10,000 nucleotides of DNA from Chromera velia (GCA_018398765.1 JAHBMJ010003245.1:1-10000); one strand, 5' to 3'; positions 1-7,500 are shown, counted from the first letter of the stretch. Numbers and translations are program-made. The notes: generated by a model from the letters alone, not told the origin.

Positions 1-62
1 GAGAGAGAGAGAGAGAGACTGACAGACAGACAGACAGAGAGCTAGAAATTGAGACATGCACG

Positions 63-101
<39 letters not shown>
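1..101. repeat. GA, GACA and CA microsatellite cluster
   Basis: A (GA)9 run opens the window, so it may continue to the left. It passes into several GACA units up to about position 38, and after a short unique stretch an (AC)19 run fills 64-101. The CA plus GA combination recurs at 7067-7126 and 7982-8029, suggesting a common simple-repeat type in this genome. Confidence 0.95.
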
Positions 102-102
<1 letters not shown>

Positions 103-1014
103 ATGTAACTTGGTGAGCGTATTGTCTTTGATTTACTGAGATGCTTTTGGCAGGATAGACCGTTATAGGCGACTACATGCGTGGACTCCGCCGTCAAGGC
201 ATCAGCGCGTGTGCTAACCGATATTGCGAGGAGTGCCTACCCTGACAGTCCATAGTTTTTTCTCTAGCTCTGCCGTTCATGCGAATGACGAAGTGATCAT
301 TCAATACAAAAGAGGCGAGGCGAGCAAATGGGTGATCCAGAGAAGAATTCGGGCACCTTCGATCTCGTGCATCTGATCGACAGAGAAAGCAAATTGTACT
401 GCAAAGACCTCAACATACACAACGTATCTCAGCCACGCCACTGGGGCCCTCTGACTTCTTCTGCTTGCAGTATTGCACCTTTTTGGCATCAATGTGACGG
501 CATGGTGGCTTGTTGAAATCAAATTTACTCGAGTAAGTCGGACTGTACTGTACCACAAGCCAATAGCTCACGTCGTTTCTCTTCCCTTAATTCCCTGCCC
601 CGTCCACTGTTGGCATGCACTGATCGAGTCTCCCCTCTTTTGTTTCCTTGGCTCCCTCCGCAATCTAGTGTCCCGCCTCGCACTGTGGCTCTTTCCTCTG
701 TGCCCCATTGTGCACCCGAAGATAGGGACAGTCTTGCTTCCCGTAAACGTCTGACCTTCATGAATTCTAGGAGCCTCCCTCGCACATGGATGCAGCATGT
801 ACGAAAGGCGACGCAAGAAACCCACGACAAGACCGCATCCCAGAGCGGTAGAATGGAACGAAGACCTCACAGGACTCCAGCACAGCCGCAGTCCATTTTG
901 GCTTCCTTGCAGCATGCATCGATTACTTTGAAGATACATACAACAGCAAAGCAGAGACCAACGCCCAAGGAGCCCCCGCTTTCCACGCCCAGGAGGAGGC
1001 GGTGACCTTCCAGC
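102..1014. other. Gene-poor region with exon-like signals, no supported gene
   Basis: No convincing protein is encoded here on either strand. Several plus-strand positions look like 3' splice sites, with a pyrimidine tract and AG ending at about 267, 470 and 668. A good 5' splice site (GTAAGT) lies at 533-538. The segment 471-532 is therefore bounded like an internal exon and has one open frame, but I could not join it in phase to neighbouring open frames. A 131-codon plus-strand open frame (610-1005) is rich in basic residues and proline and resembles no family I know. It could be the last exon of a gene converging on the minus-strand gene that ends at 1015, but this is unproven. Confidence 0.4.
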
Positions 1015-1308
1015 TCAGGCTATCTGTCGAGAAGAACGCAGTGTCGTAGCATTGGTTTTGGTGTAGGCGTACTGAACCGTTGTTGCCGAGCCTTCGCAAT
1101 TGGCCGCTGTGTAAGTCGATTGTTCGATTTTGCCGGTGTCGTAGTCGTAGTCGTATTCGACACTGATGCCCGAAGCGCTGACGCAATTTTCCACCTCATT
1201 TGCGCACGTTTCAGTTCCAGCGCATCCTGTTTGTGAGTAATAACAGAGCTGGTCTTTGGATGCGACTTGTGCGACAAGAAGGGCACAAAGTGCGATGATG
1301 AACCTCAT
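1015..1308 (-). CDS. Small secreted cysteine-containing protein, unknown function
   Basis: The first ATG in this frame is at 1308 and gives 97 residues. Residues 1-17 (MRFIIALCALLVAQVAS) form a classic signal peptide, so the mature product of about 80 residues should enter the secretory pathway. It has five cysteines (22, 29, 35, 42, 71), four of them spaced C-x6-C-x5-C-x6-C, plus an acidic aromatic stretch EYDYDYD at 51-57 and one N-glycosylation sequon at N86. The odd number of cysteines means one stays unpaired, or the true C-terminus differs through an intron I cannot see. The upstream frame is open to 1386 but starts with TTG, so ATG at 1308 is preferred. A TATATA sequence lies about 116 bp upstream (1424-1429 on the plus strand). 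I do not recognise the family. A cell-surface, wall or extracellular role is inferred only from the signal peptide and cysteines. Confidence 0.65.
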   Translation of the reverse strand: MRFIIALCALLVAQVASKDQLCYYSQTGCAGTETCANEVENCVSASGISVEYDYDYDTGKIEQSTYTAANCEGSATTVQYAYTKTNATTLRSSRQIA

Positions 1309-1571
1309 CTTAATTGTGCGTCGACAGGATAAAGAGTTTGGGTATTCTACGGTCTGAAGCCCTCTGACTGGAGTACGTGTGAACAAGAAGTTAAGGTTTG
1401 GTGCTTCTACGCTGCGAGTGTGGTATATAGAGGTTTAGCACTGCCATGCAATTCGTCACTGGCTCGCTTGCATGACTTTAATACCGATTCGCGGACATAC
1501 ATATATATGCAATATGATCTCTCTTTATAGTGTCTCTCTGCAATATGATGGACGTCGCTCGAAAATTAAAG

Positions 1572-1587
1572 TGCATGCATGCATGCA
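1572..1587. promoter_or_regulatory. TGCATGCATGCATGCA tract, candidate AP2-type binding site
   Basis: This self-complementary 16-bp tract holds three overlapping copies of TGCATGCA and is followed by another ATGCA at about 1589-1593. TGCATGC is an established ApiAP2 target in apicomplexan parasites. It lies between two divergent genes, 264 bp upstream of the small secreted protein's ATG, where a regulatory site would be expected. Function is inferred from motif and place only. The tract could also be a (GCAT)n simple repeat. Confidence 0.4.
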
Positions 1588-1599
1588 ACATGCAGGAAG

Positions 1600-1745
1600 G
1601 GCGCGCGATGGGCGCGCGCGGTACGTGCATGTGGACGGAGGGATTTCCACGGCGCCGTCACGCGGCCATGCAGCATTGCACTCCGCGCGCCTTCGTGCAC
1701 CCTGCTCCGCGCGGCTCAGCATGGCTCAGCCGCGAAAAAAAAAAA
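1600..1745. promoter_or_regulatory. CpG-rich block ending in an A11 tract, possible shared promoter region
   Basis: From 1600 to 1734 the sequence is strongly GC- and CpG-rich, with several GCGCGC runs, and it then switches abruptly to eleven A residues (1735-1745) followed by AT-rich DNA. It sits in the 906-bp space between divergent genes (ATGs at 1308 on minus and 2215 on plus). A GC-rich island next to a rigid A-tract would suit a nucleosome-poor bidirectional promoter, but no transcription start can be read from the sequence. Confidence 0.3.
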
Positions 1746-1775
1746 TTTAATATTATTTAAAGAAAGTGCTTTCAG

Positions 1776-1810
1776 ACTTCGAAGTTCGTGGATGCATAGC
1801 ACTTCGAAGC
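1776..1810. promoter_or_regulatory. Paired CTTCGAAG palindromes around a TGCAT core
   Basis: The 10-bp palindrome ACTTCGAAGT (1776-1785) is followed by ACTTCGAAG starting at 1801. The two are about 25 bp apart, with GATGCATAG between them. Two identical palindromic cores flanking a TGCAT site upstream of the membrane-protein gene could be binding sites for a dimeric factor. This is a weak, position-based suggestion. Confidence 0.25.
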
Positions 1811-2180
1811 TGTTTTGAGGCTGCACGGAAAATGCTGGAAGCATGTATCTGCGAGGAGGTCTCGTTGGGGATTGCACATGTATGGCAAGATGTTCTTTCT
1901 TTAAGTGGCCAGTTGACCGAGGGAAAGCGCAAGGTCTTCTTCTTCTGGCGGTCTGACGATCTTCCATTTCACAAAACCTCGCCTGAAGCTTTCCGGCAGA
2001 TTCAGTCTGGAACTTTGGCCGTCTCCTATCGAATGTCCCTCGTGCTTTCTGTTAGCTGCTCTTGTGGTTGGCACGTTTAAGACAACTTTCACTGTGAGCA
2101 CGCGCTTTAGAATTGCTGATTGATAGAGACCCATTCTGTCTTTCCAAAGGCTTTCCTGCACGAGCAAGCAGGGCACTCAG

Positions 2181-2214
2181 TTGCTTTCCTTTTCTTTTGC
2201 TTCCTTCTAGATTC
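2181..2214 (+). other. Strong 3' splice site just upstream of the membrane-protein ATG
   Basis: A 26-base, almost pure pyrimidine tract ends in TTCTAG at 2210, and the ATG follows four bases later at 2215. This matches a spliceosomal acceptor and implies that an intron in the 5' untranslated region, or less likely one separating a tiny upstream coding exon, is removed here. A possible donor GTGAGC lies at about 2094, but the donor cannot be fixed from sequence. Trans-splicing at this acceptor is also possible. Confidence 0.5.
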
Positions 2215-4359
2215 ATGAGATTTCTTTTTCCCTTCGCCTTGGCAGCGCTGCATGCCAGCATGCAGGCAGTGCAAGCAAGCGACTACTTGGCATCGGATCA
2301 TTTGGCAGTTCGCCGACTGCCTGACTTCAAGAGCCTGGTGAACAGGGGGAAGGAGAAAGTGGAGGAATTTGTGGAGGATGCTCCTCAAGAAGTGAAGGAC
2401 ACTGTGCATGCGGCTGAAGCCGCTGTAGAAAATGCCGCAAGAGAGTCCGGAATTGGGGAAGCCGAGTTACCTGACGGCATAGAACTGCCATCTTCCCCTC
2501 CTGAAGTGACGGAGAAGGAAGTTGGTGGAGACGGAAACGAGACGGCTATCGTCTCTCCTGCCACAAACGACACACTGAAGGTTGAGACTGAATCAGAGAG
2601 ACCCCAATTAGAGTCCCCTTTCGCAGAGAAACAGAATAGCACGCAGGTCTCCGTGCTCGGGGATGTAGTTGCAAATCAGACGGACGCAGGGCCCAAAGAG
2701 AGTGGGTCCGCTTCGGTTGCAGACGGAGAATTGAGTTCACCTGCTCTAGAGCAGGGAAAGACATTGAACGGCACGGGGGTGGTTGTTCCTGAGGAGGGGG
2801 GCTCTGCTGTGGACACTGAGACGCAGACGGAACCTGGGACCGTGGCTCTGGAGGGAGGACAGGACGACCAGGTGTCGTCTTCTCCTTCTCCTTCTCCTTC
2901 TTCTCCTGTATCTGAAGGAGAGGAGACCCCACCCGAGGCATCGGCCTCTGCCTCAGATACGTCATCAGTTTCGGGTCCTACAGAATCTCCAGAGGAAGAG
3001 GCAGAGCCAGCGCCAGCCACTGCAGAGGAGACGGCAGGAGGCGGGGTGTCGAATCAGACGACACTCAAAAGCCCGACAGCCAATTCGACTGTTGTGGCAC
3101 CAGAGCCCTTGACAGAGGAGGAAAAACAAACACCACCCGTCTCTTCAGAGGAAGTCGGGGCTGTGCAGGAAGAAGAGGAAACAAAGAAGGAAGAGGAGAA
3201 CGAAGGACCTCCCCAGTCTGTAGGCACAGAGATGAGCATGGGGTCAGAATCAGAATCAGAAGCACAACCAAAAAAGAACGAAACCGCTGCGGTCATTGCG
3301 CCCCTTATTGGAGCCGGGGGTGCGGCTGCTGCCGGTGCGATGGGGGGAGGAGGAGGGGATTCCCTCTCGTTTCCCTCCACGCCCCCCGACCTCGTCAATG
3401 AGCCAGAGCCAGAAGAATCCTTCCCAGAGCCCGCCAGTCCGTCTCCGTCCGCCAGTCTCCCCTCCTCCGACTCACCTGAGGAAGGCTCCCCCTTTCTCCC
3501 AGCATCCCCCTCCCCTTCCCCCCCCCTCGGAGAAACAGATCCCGATGGATTCCTGGCACCCTCCCCCACCCCCGCGGTGAAGACTTACACAGAAAGCCCG
3601 CGCCCCGCTGCGGTTCCTTCCTACGCTTCGGACCCCTCTGTCAGTGGGGGCATGGGCGGGAGAGAAAAAGTCGATGCCGCCAGTAGCGTCCCCGCATTTG
3701 GCGCTCCCGTGAAGTCAGGCGGTTCTTCTCATTCTTCTCCTTCATCAGTCCGAATCGATCCTTCCCCTTCCGAGCCTGTAGAGACAGAGATCAGTTTCTT
3801 CCACAAGTACGCGTCTGTGCTGTCGATTCTTGTCATCTCAGGATTCGTTGTGACGGTCTACTGTTGTTGCTTTAGAGAGAGGGTCAGCGCAGTGCTAGCA
3901 GACCCCACCGGCGCGGGGAGGACGGAGGGTGAGATGGAGATGGTGGTAGGGAAGATGACAGGAGAGAGTGCGGATGGGCGGAAGGGCAGAGACAGACAGG
4001 GAATATCAAAGTTGCCGTACAGGCCTCTAGGAGCGGGGGGGAATTCAGGGAGAGCGGGGTCGGCAGGGAACACCCGGGATTCGGGTGCAACAGTGCCGGG
4101 GACAGAGAGTGACGATGGGGGGGATCATTTGGATGATGACGGGGAGGTGAGTGATGAAGAGAGGCCGTCTGTCTCTATCTCTGCAGGAGGGCGAGGGCGA
4201 ACAAATGATTTGGGGACAGCAAAGAGAGAGACGGGGTCTGCCGTACCATCCGCCTCTCGCCTAGGTGCAACTAGGATTGGGCCTGGTGGGCTTGGGGGGG
4301 GGGAGGGAAGTCCTAGGAGGGGGAGTGATGGGTGGGATATCGAGGATGACAATTGGTGA
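2215..4359 (+). CDS. Type I membrane protein with mucin-like ectodomain and acidic-tryptophan tail
   Basis: 714 residues in one open exon. The frame stays open back to 2113 but that codon is TTG; ATG 2215 is the first in-frame ATG and begins a signal peptide (1 to about 21). Residues about 35-80 look helical and amphipathic. The rest of the ectodomain is low-complexity and rich in Ser, Pro, Glu, Gly and Thr, with eight N-x-S/T sequons (first N108), S-P repeats and a Gly/Ala-rich hydrophobic patch at 358-381. One transmembrane helix spans about 532-553 and ends in three cysteines (550-552) that could be palmitoylated. The 161-residue cytosolic tail is Gly, Arg and acidic rich and closes with GSDGWDIEDDNW. 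I see no folded domain. The layout suggests a heavily glycosylated surface or secretory-pathway protein. The tail could bind coat proteins or, by analogy with apicomplexan adhesins, a motor adaptor. Both are inference. The family is not recognised. Confidence 0.75.
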   Translation: MRFLFPFALAALHASMQAVQASDYLASDHLAVRRLPDFKSLVNRGKEKVEEFVEDAPQEVKDTVHAAEAAVENAARESGIGEAELPDGIELPSSPPEVTEKEVGGDGNETAIVSPATNDTLKVETESERPQLESPFAEKQNSTQVSVLGDVVANQTDAGPKESGSASVADGELSSPALEQGKTLNGTGVVVPEEGGSAVDTETQTEPGTVALEGGQDDQVSSSPSPSPSSPVSEGEETPPEASASASDTSSVSGPTESPEEEAEPAPATAEETAGGGVSNQTTLKSPTANSTVVAPEPLTEEEKQTPPVSSEEVGAVQEEEETKKEEENEGPPQSVGTEMSMGSESESEAQPKKNETAAVIAPLIGAGGAAAAGAMGGGGGDSLSFPSTPPDLVNEPEPEESFPEPASPSPSASLPSSDSPEEGSPFLPASPSPSPPLGETDPDGFLAPSPTPAVKTYTESPRPAAVPSYASDPSVSGGMGGREKVDAASSVPAFGAPVKSGGSSHSSPSSVRIDPSPSEPVETEISFFHKYASVLSILVISGFVVTVYCCCFRERVSAVLADPTGAGRTEGEMEMVVGKMTGESADGRKGRDRQGISKLPYRPLGAGGNSGRAGSAGNTRDSGATVPGTESDDGGDHLDDDGEVSDEERPSVSISAGGRGRTNDLGTAKRETGSAVPSASRLGATRIGPGGLGGGEGSPRRGSDGWDIEDDNW
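4294..4303 (+). repeat. G10 homopolymer inside the coding region
   Basis: Ten consecutive G residues encode Gly codons exactly 18 codons before the stop of the membrane-protein gene. Nearby GGG runs (4288-4332) also make this stretch a G-quadruplex candidate. A one-base slip, in vivo or in assembly, would replace the whole acidic-tryptophan end of the protein. Confidence 0.85.
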
Positions 4360-5020
4360 CAGGCCGGGGGGGGAATTTGTCGATGTGGCGACGGTGGAGT
4401 CCTTTGTTTGTTTGTTTCTTTGTCTCTTCGTTTGTTTGCGTGACTCCACGTACGGGACGTTTTTTCGTTAATTGTCTGTTTGTCAAGATGGTGTGTTGGG
4501 TGCTCTTTCTCTTCACACACTCCATGCGCGTCCAGTACTTTTCGTGCATTGAGGATTCGTTGGCTCAGTGCAGCGCTTGGTGGGACATGTCAGGGAGAGG
4601 ATTGGTGCAAGCCACCCGATCTTTGGTCTAGTCTTTGGTCGGCTTTGTCTGCAAGGACGTATCTTTCTCGTACTACATGCATGCGGCGTAGCGTACCTAT
4701 CAGCACAACATTTGTCCTGTTCAATGCCTCTCCGAAGAGTGTGCTTACGTGCCGTAATCTATGTATACTGATCAAAGTAAAAACTTGTTCAATGAACCTG
4801 GAACACCAATCACTGCGGCTATCCGAGTCTACAATACTCAGACTCCTACAATCATCCGTTTGCGGCACAGGCTAGACCTGTGCGGGCCGGCCGGGAAGGT
4901 CTGATGCGTCAAGGCGCTTTCCCTGGAAGCTGCACGTCGGACATTCGGCATTGGGGCGGGAGGCCAATCCTCCGGACATAAATCCTAATCCTAAGTATCT
5001 AGCTACTAAGTACAGATTAA
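4360..5020. other. Intergenic region, probable 3' UTR then no supported gene
   Basis: Directly after the stop codon come a G8 run and a T/G-rich segment with TTTG repeats (about 4402-4438), probably part of the 3' untranslated region. I found no AATAAA. The open frames here are short, lack sensible starts and resemble nothing. A perfect hairpin (GCACAGG, 5-base loop, CCTGTGC) at 4865-4883 followed by GGCCGGCC marks a change in base composition and may sit close to the 5' edge of the retroelement fragment downstream. Confidence 0.5.
4865..4883. repeat. Perfect 7-bp inverted repeat (hairpin)
   Basis: GCACAGG and CCTGTGC flank the loop CTAGA, and the palindrome GGCCGGCC follows two bases later (4885-4892). 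No function can be assigned. It lies at the left border of the probable retroelement remnant. Confidence 0.6.
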
Positions 5021-6040
5021 ATTCAGCAACAGAATCTACATCTAAGAAACATAAGAGAGAAGAGCAGTCAGGAGAAGGCAGAACTGACAGGAGTGATGAT
5101 GGCTGATGTGCACAGAAAGGTCTCAAACGGAAACCATCTCCACCTTTCTTTGTTTGAAGACAGAGCAGGTAGAAAGGTTGGCTTGACAATGAAAATAGAC
5201 AGAGAGAGAATAGGGAGAGCCCCTTTTTGCTATACGAGAGTGGCGTTGCGATTAGAACACAGGAGGAGAGCAGCATGCAGGGTGGGAGACAGGGCTGTGG
5301 CTGCGACTCAGGGAAAAATTCTGGTAAGGGGGGGAGAGAAGGTGCCATTACAGAAAAGGATGTGCCAGTTCTGTCGAGGGTGGTTGGGAATCGAGGTGGT
5401 GGAAGATGAAATCTATCTGGTGATAGAATATCCTATTTTTGACAGAGAGAGAGCAGAGATGTTCAGAAAGATAGAAGAGAAATGGGACAGCAAGATGGAA
5501 GAAAGAGCCAGAAAGGTAGCCACAGAAAGAGAAGGGCTCAACAGAGAAGAGGGAAAAAGAGACAACTCGACGCTTTTTTGTTTTCTGTTGAATGAATGTC
5601 ATGCCGGAGTGGATGAGTTTTTGGGATGGGCGTCATTCAGACGGAGGGTGTTTGAGGAGTGTCCAGGATGGTACGGACATATAGAGAGAGATGCTCTGGC
5701 GGCCAGACATACAGGAATCACCGGAAGGCAGCGGGGGATCGAGAGACTAACAAAAGAATATGAGGAGACAATTGATAACTTAGAGACGACCGAAGGAGCG
5801 TTAGGATGGGGAAGGAGGGAGCCGCAGAAAAAGATTGATAAAGCAAACAAGAAGAGCGAGGAATCCCAAATCGTATGCCGTTTCAGATCGATTTTCAGGC
5901 TGGAAAGCCAACGCGGATCCAGAGCCGTGGCTCGAACAACGAACAATCATGCAGCAGCGGCCAGGGCAACAGACTCTAGCGGGCCCCAAGGGCGTGGTCT
6001 AATACTTCAGCTTACGCTGGGGAACGCCCCGCCCTGCTAG
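5021..6040 (+). pseudogene. Non-LTR retrotransposon remnant, C-terminal part of reverse transcriptase protein
   Basis: The frame is open from 5021 to the stop at 6038-6040 with its first ATG at 5096. No catalytic reverse-transcriptase motif (such as YxDD) is present, so this is a 5'-truncated copy. The recognisable part is CQFC, followed about 11 residues later by VEDEIYLVIEYPIFDRERAEMF. This matches the C-terminal zinc knuckle of many LINE-type proteins, where the pattern is CxxC, then VEDExH, then a hydrophobic stretch, CP and Y, then R. In this copy the expected His and second-half Cys are both Tyr, each one transition away, so the zinc site should be dead. The following 150 residues are basic and helical, ending in a Ser/Ala-rich tail. 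A structured tail and (ATCA)5 follow, as expected at a LINE 3' end. A domesticated protein cannot be excluded, since the frame is intact over 1 kb. Confidence 0.55.
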
Positions 6041-6106
6041 CTCTGGCGACAGATAGACATAGCGGGAAGGCCCTAGGGCGGAACATATCAATCAATCAAT
6101 CAATCA
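5989..6106 (+). mobile_element. Structured 3' tail of the retroelement ending in (ATCA)5
   Basis: The end of the open frame and the next 40 bases can form alternative stems. GGGCGT pairs with ACGCCC around an inner CAGC-TTAC-GCTG hairpin, and CCGCCCT (6029-6035) pairs with AGGGCGG (6075-6081). Five perfect ATCA units (6087-6106) then close the element before clearly AT-rich host DNA. Many non-LTR elements end in a hairpin recognised by their own reverse transcriptase plus a short tandem repeat, so this fits the 3' terminus. Confidence 0.45.
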
Positions 6107-6390
6107 CATCTAAACGTATAGACATAAACAAATACTAGAGCACTTAGTATAACATATTAACTAAATTTATAATATATAATATGTTAGATAATATGACAAA
6201 GCTTATACAACTTGTAAACAAACTTGGATCAATCCTAGAATGAATTAAAATGCGCTTTAATGATAGTTACATGAATTTGAATCAGAATTTTACTACGTTT
6301 TCCTATTTTTTGCATGGAGTGCGTGAACCTAAGCATAAACTTAGAAGCAAATTTTAATGAATTCTTGTTAAACAATTAACATTTGTCCCA
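6107..6390. other. AT-rich intergenic DNA
   Basis: Clearly more AT-rich than the flanking genes and with stops in all frames. No gene, RNA or repeat was recognised. Confidence 0.6.
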
Positions 6391-6638
6391 GCATTTGTCT
6401 CCGCCTATCACAGCAAAAAACAAAAAAAAAGCAAACCAGAATTTGCTTAAATTATTTTTTTTTTTTTTGCACAACAGCTAAGCAACACTTGTGCAATACC
6501 AAAACAATACTTATGCAACACTTAAACAACAGTTGTTTGTCACCTAACATCGTCGGGCAAAAAATTAAAAAACAAAATTAAGTGAGGACGGATGCTTAAA
6601 TCATTTTTTTTTTCTCTGTGATAGGCCTAGGCATTTGT
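6391..6638. mobile_element. MITE candidate with 15-bp inverted ends and 8-bp target-site duplication
   Basis: The 8-bp sequence GCATTTGT occurs as a direct repeat at 6391-6398 and 6631-6638. Exactly between the copies lies a 232-bp AT-rich segment (6399-6630) whose ends are inverted repeats: left CTCCGCCTATCACAG, right end in reverse complement CTAGGCCTATCACAG, 13 of 15 matching with 11 contiguous. Both ends run inward into A-rich or T-rich tracts, and the inside has a near-direct repeat starting TGCTTAAAT at about 6444 and 6592. No coding capacity is present. Inverted ends plus an 8-bp duplication are the mark of a non-autonomous DNA transposon. Eight base pairs is typical of the hAT superfamily, and the terminal sequence alone does not settle the family. 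Confidence 0.55.
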
Positions 6639-7066
6639 TATATACCTAGTTATGTACAAATCATTCAACAGTTTGTGATTAACATTAAAAAGATCAACAA
6701 ACCAATATTGCATGTTATGCTTTGTGGTTGGTCAATGTTCGTTAGAACTTAAGTGGTGGCTCACCGGGTTTAACCGCCTCATACCGCCTCAATCCAATTC
6801 AATTCATTAAACTTAGACTTAAATGCCTCGGAAAGTATAAAGTAGAGTATAAATTGTTACATTTCTTCAATGCATACAGAGCCATACTCCGAGTCTTGAT
6901 TCAAGAGGTCTAAAACTGGAACTTAGTCTGGAAGAAATTTTTTTAATCTTTAGTTTGGCCTTTCCTTGGCCAAACAACAAAAAATGAGTCGGGCGCAAGG
7001 TCAATCGCAAAAACATGGGGACAAAATGCATTGTGATCGATCAATGGGCATAGAACATCCACAAAG
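6639..7066. other. AT-rich intergenic DNA with a strong hairpin
   Basis: No gene was found. The only structure is the perfect inverted repeat GTTTGGCC (6953-6960) and GGCCAAAC (6968-6975) around a 7-base loop. A short CCGCCTCA direct repeat occurs near 6774 and 6784. Confidence 0.5.
6953..6975. repeat. Perfect 8-bp hairpin
   Basis: GTTTGGCC, loop TTTCCTT, GGCCAAAC. It follows a T-rich run and could fold in RNA or DNA. There is no adjacent gene for it to terminate, so its role is unknown. Confidence 0.6.

Positions 7067-7126
<60 letters not shown>
7067..7126. repeat. Compound (AC)n-(AG)n microsatellite
   Basis: An AC run (7067-7093) passes through TA directly into (AG)16 (7095-7126). The order and composition match the array at 7982-8029. 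Confidence 0.95.
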
Positions 7127-7128
<2 letters not shown>

Positions 7129-7424
7129 TCCAAAGGACCGCTTCATGCATGCGTTCACGTCGCCCCTGAGAGAACCGCTACGGAGGGGTTCAGAATCATT
7201 GGGCCCGGGTTACTCCACCCGCCCAGTCAACCGCACTCCAAAGCTTTGGCGTTCTGCTACGGAACCCGGTTAATGAGAGAAACAGCTGACCCTCATGCAG
7301 CTGACGCACTCGCTCGTACGTCTTTGCCACTGCACGGCCATGCAGAAAAAAGAGTTGCCGCGTTCAAAAAAACGAGCGGTGGGAAAAACAGGCAAACAAA
7401 GGTGTTGCGCCTCAAAGGCACTCA

Positions 7425-7500
7425 CAGAGACAGAGAGGGAGAGAGAGAGAGAGAGAGGGAGAAAGAATGAGAAAGAGCGAGGGAGGGAGGGAGGGATAGA
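7425..7500. repeat. GA-rich polypurine tract with a (GGGA)4 quadruplex motif
   Basis: An almost purely purine segment of GA repeats ends in GGGAGGGAGGGAGGG (7481-7495), four G3 runs with single-A loops. This is the sequence type that forms very stable parallel G-quadruplexes in vitro. No gene relationship is visible. Confidence 0.85.

Noticed and set aside
328-516. 62-codon frame beginning MGDPEKNSG
   Set aside because: Its start looks protein-like, but the frame runs through a splice-like acceptor and ends soon after, with no homology visible.
610-1005. 131-codon plus-strand open frame
   Set aside because: Composition is basic and Pro-rich with no recognisable motif, and no in-phase upstream exon could be joined. 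It may be a last exon, but support is too weak for a gene call.
2113-2214. 34-residue N-terminal extension of the membrane protein
   Set aside because: The frame is open but its first codon is TTG, it runs through a strong 3' splice site, and a proper signal peptide begins at ATG 2215.
4899-4930. CTGATG-containing sequence as a hammerhead ribozyme core
   Set aside because: The CUGAUGA core is incomplete and there is no matching GAAA segment or stems.
4872-5348. 158-codon minus-strand frame with cysteines and a hydrophobic look
   Set aside because: It is antisense to the purine-rich retroelement frame. The apparent hydrophobicity comes from pyrimidine-rich complement codons.
7180-7275. Possible tRNA gene around a GGTTCAGAATC box-like sequence
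   Set aside because: No matching acceptor stem, A box or cloverleaf could be found.
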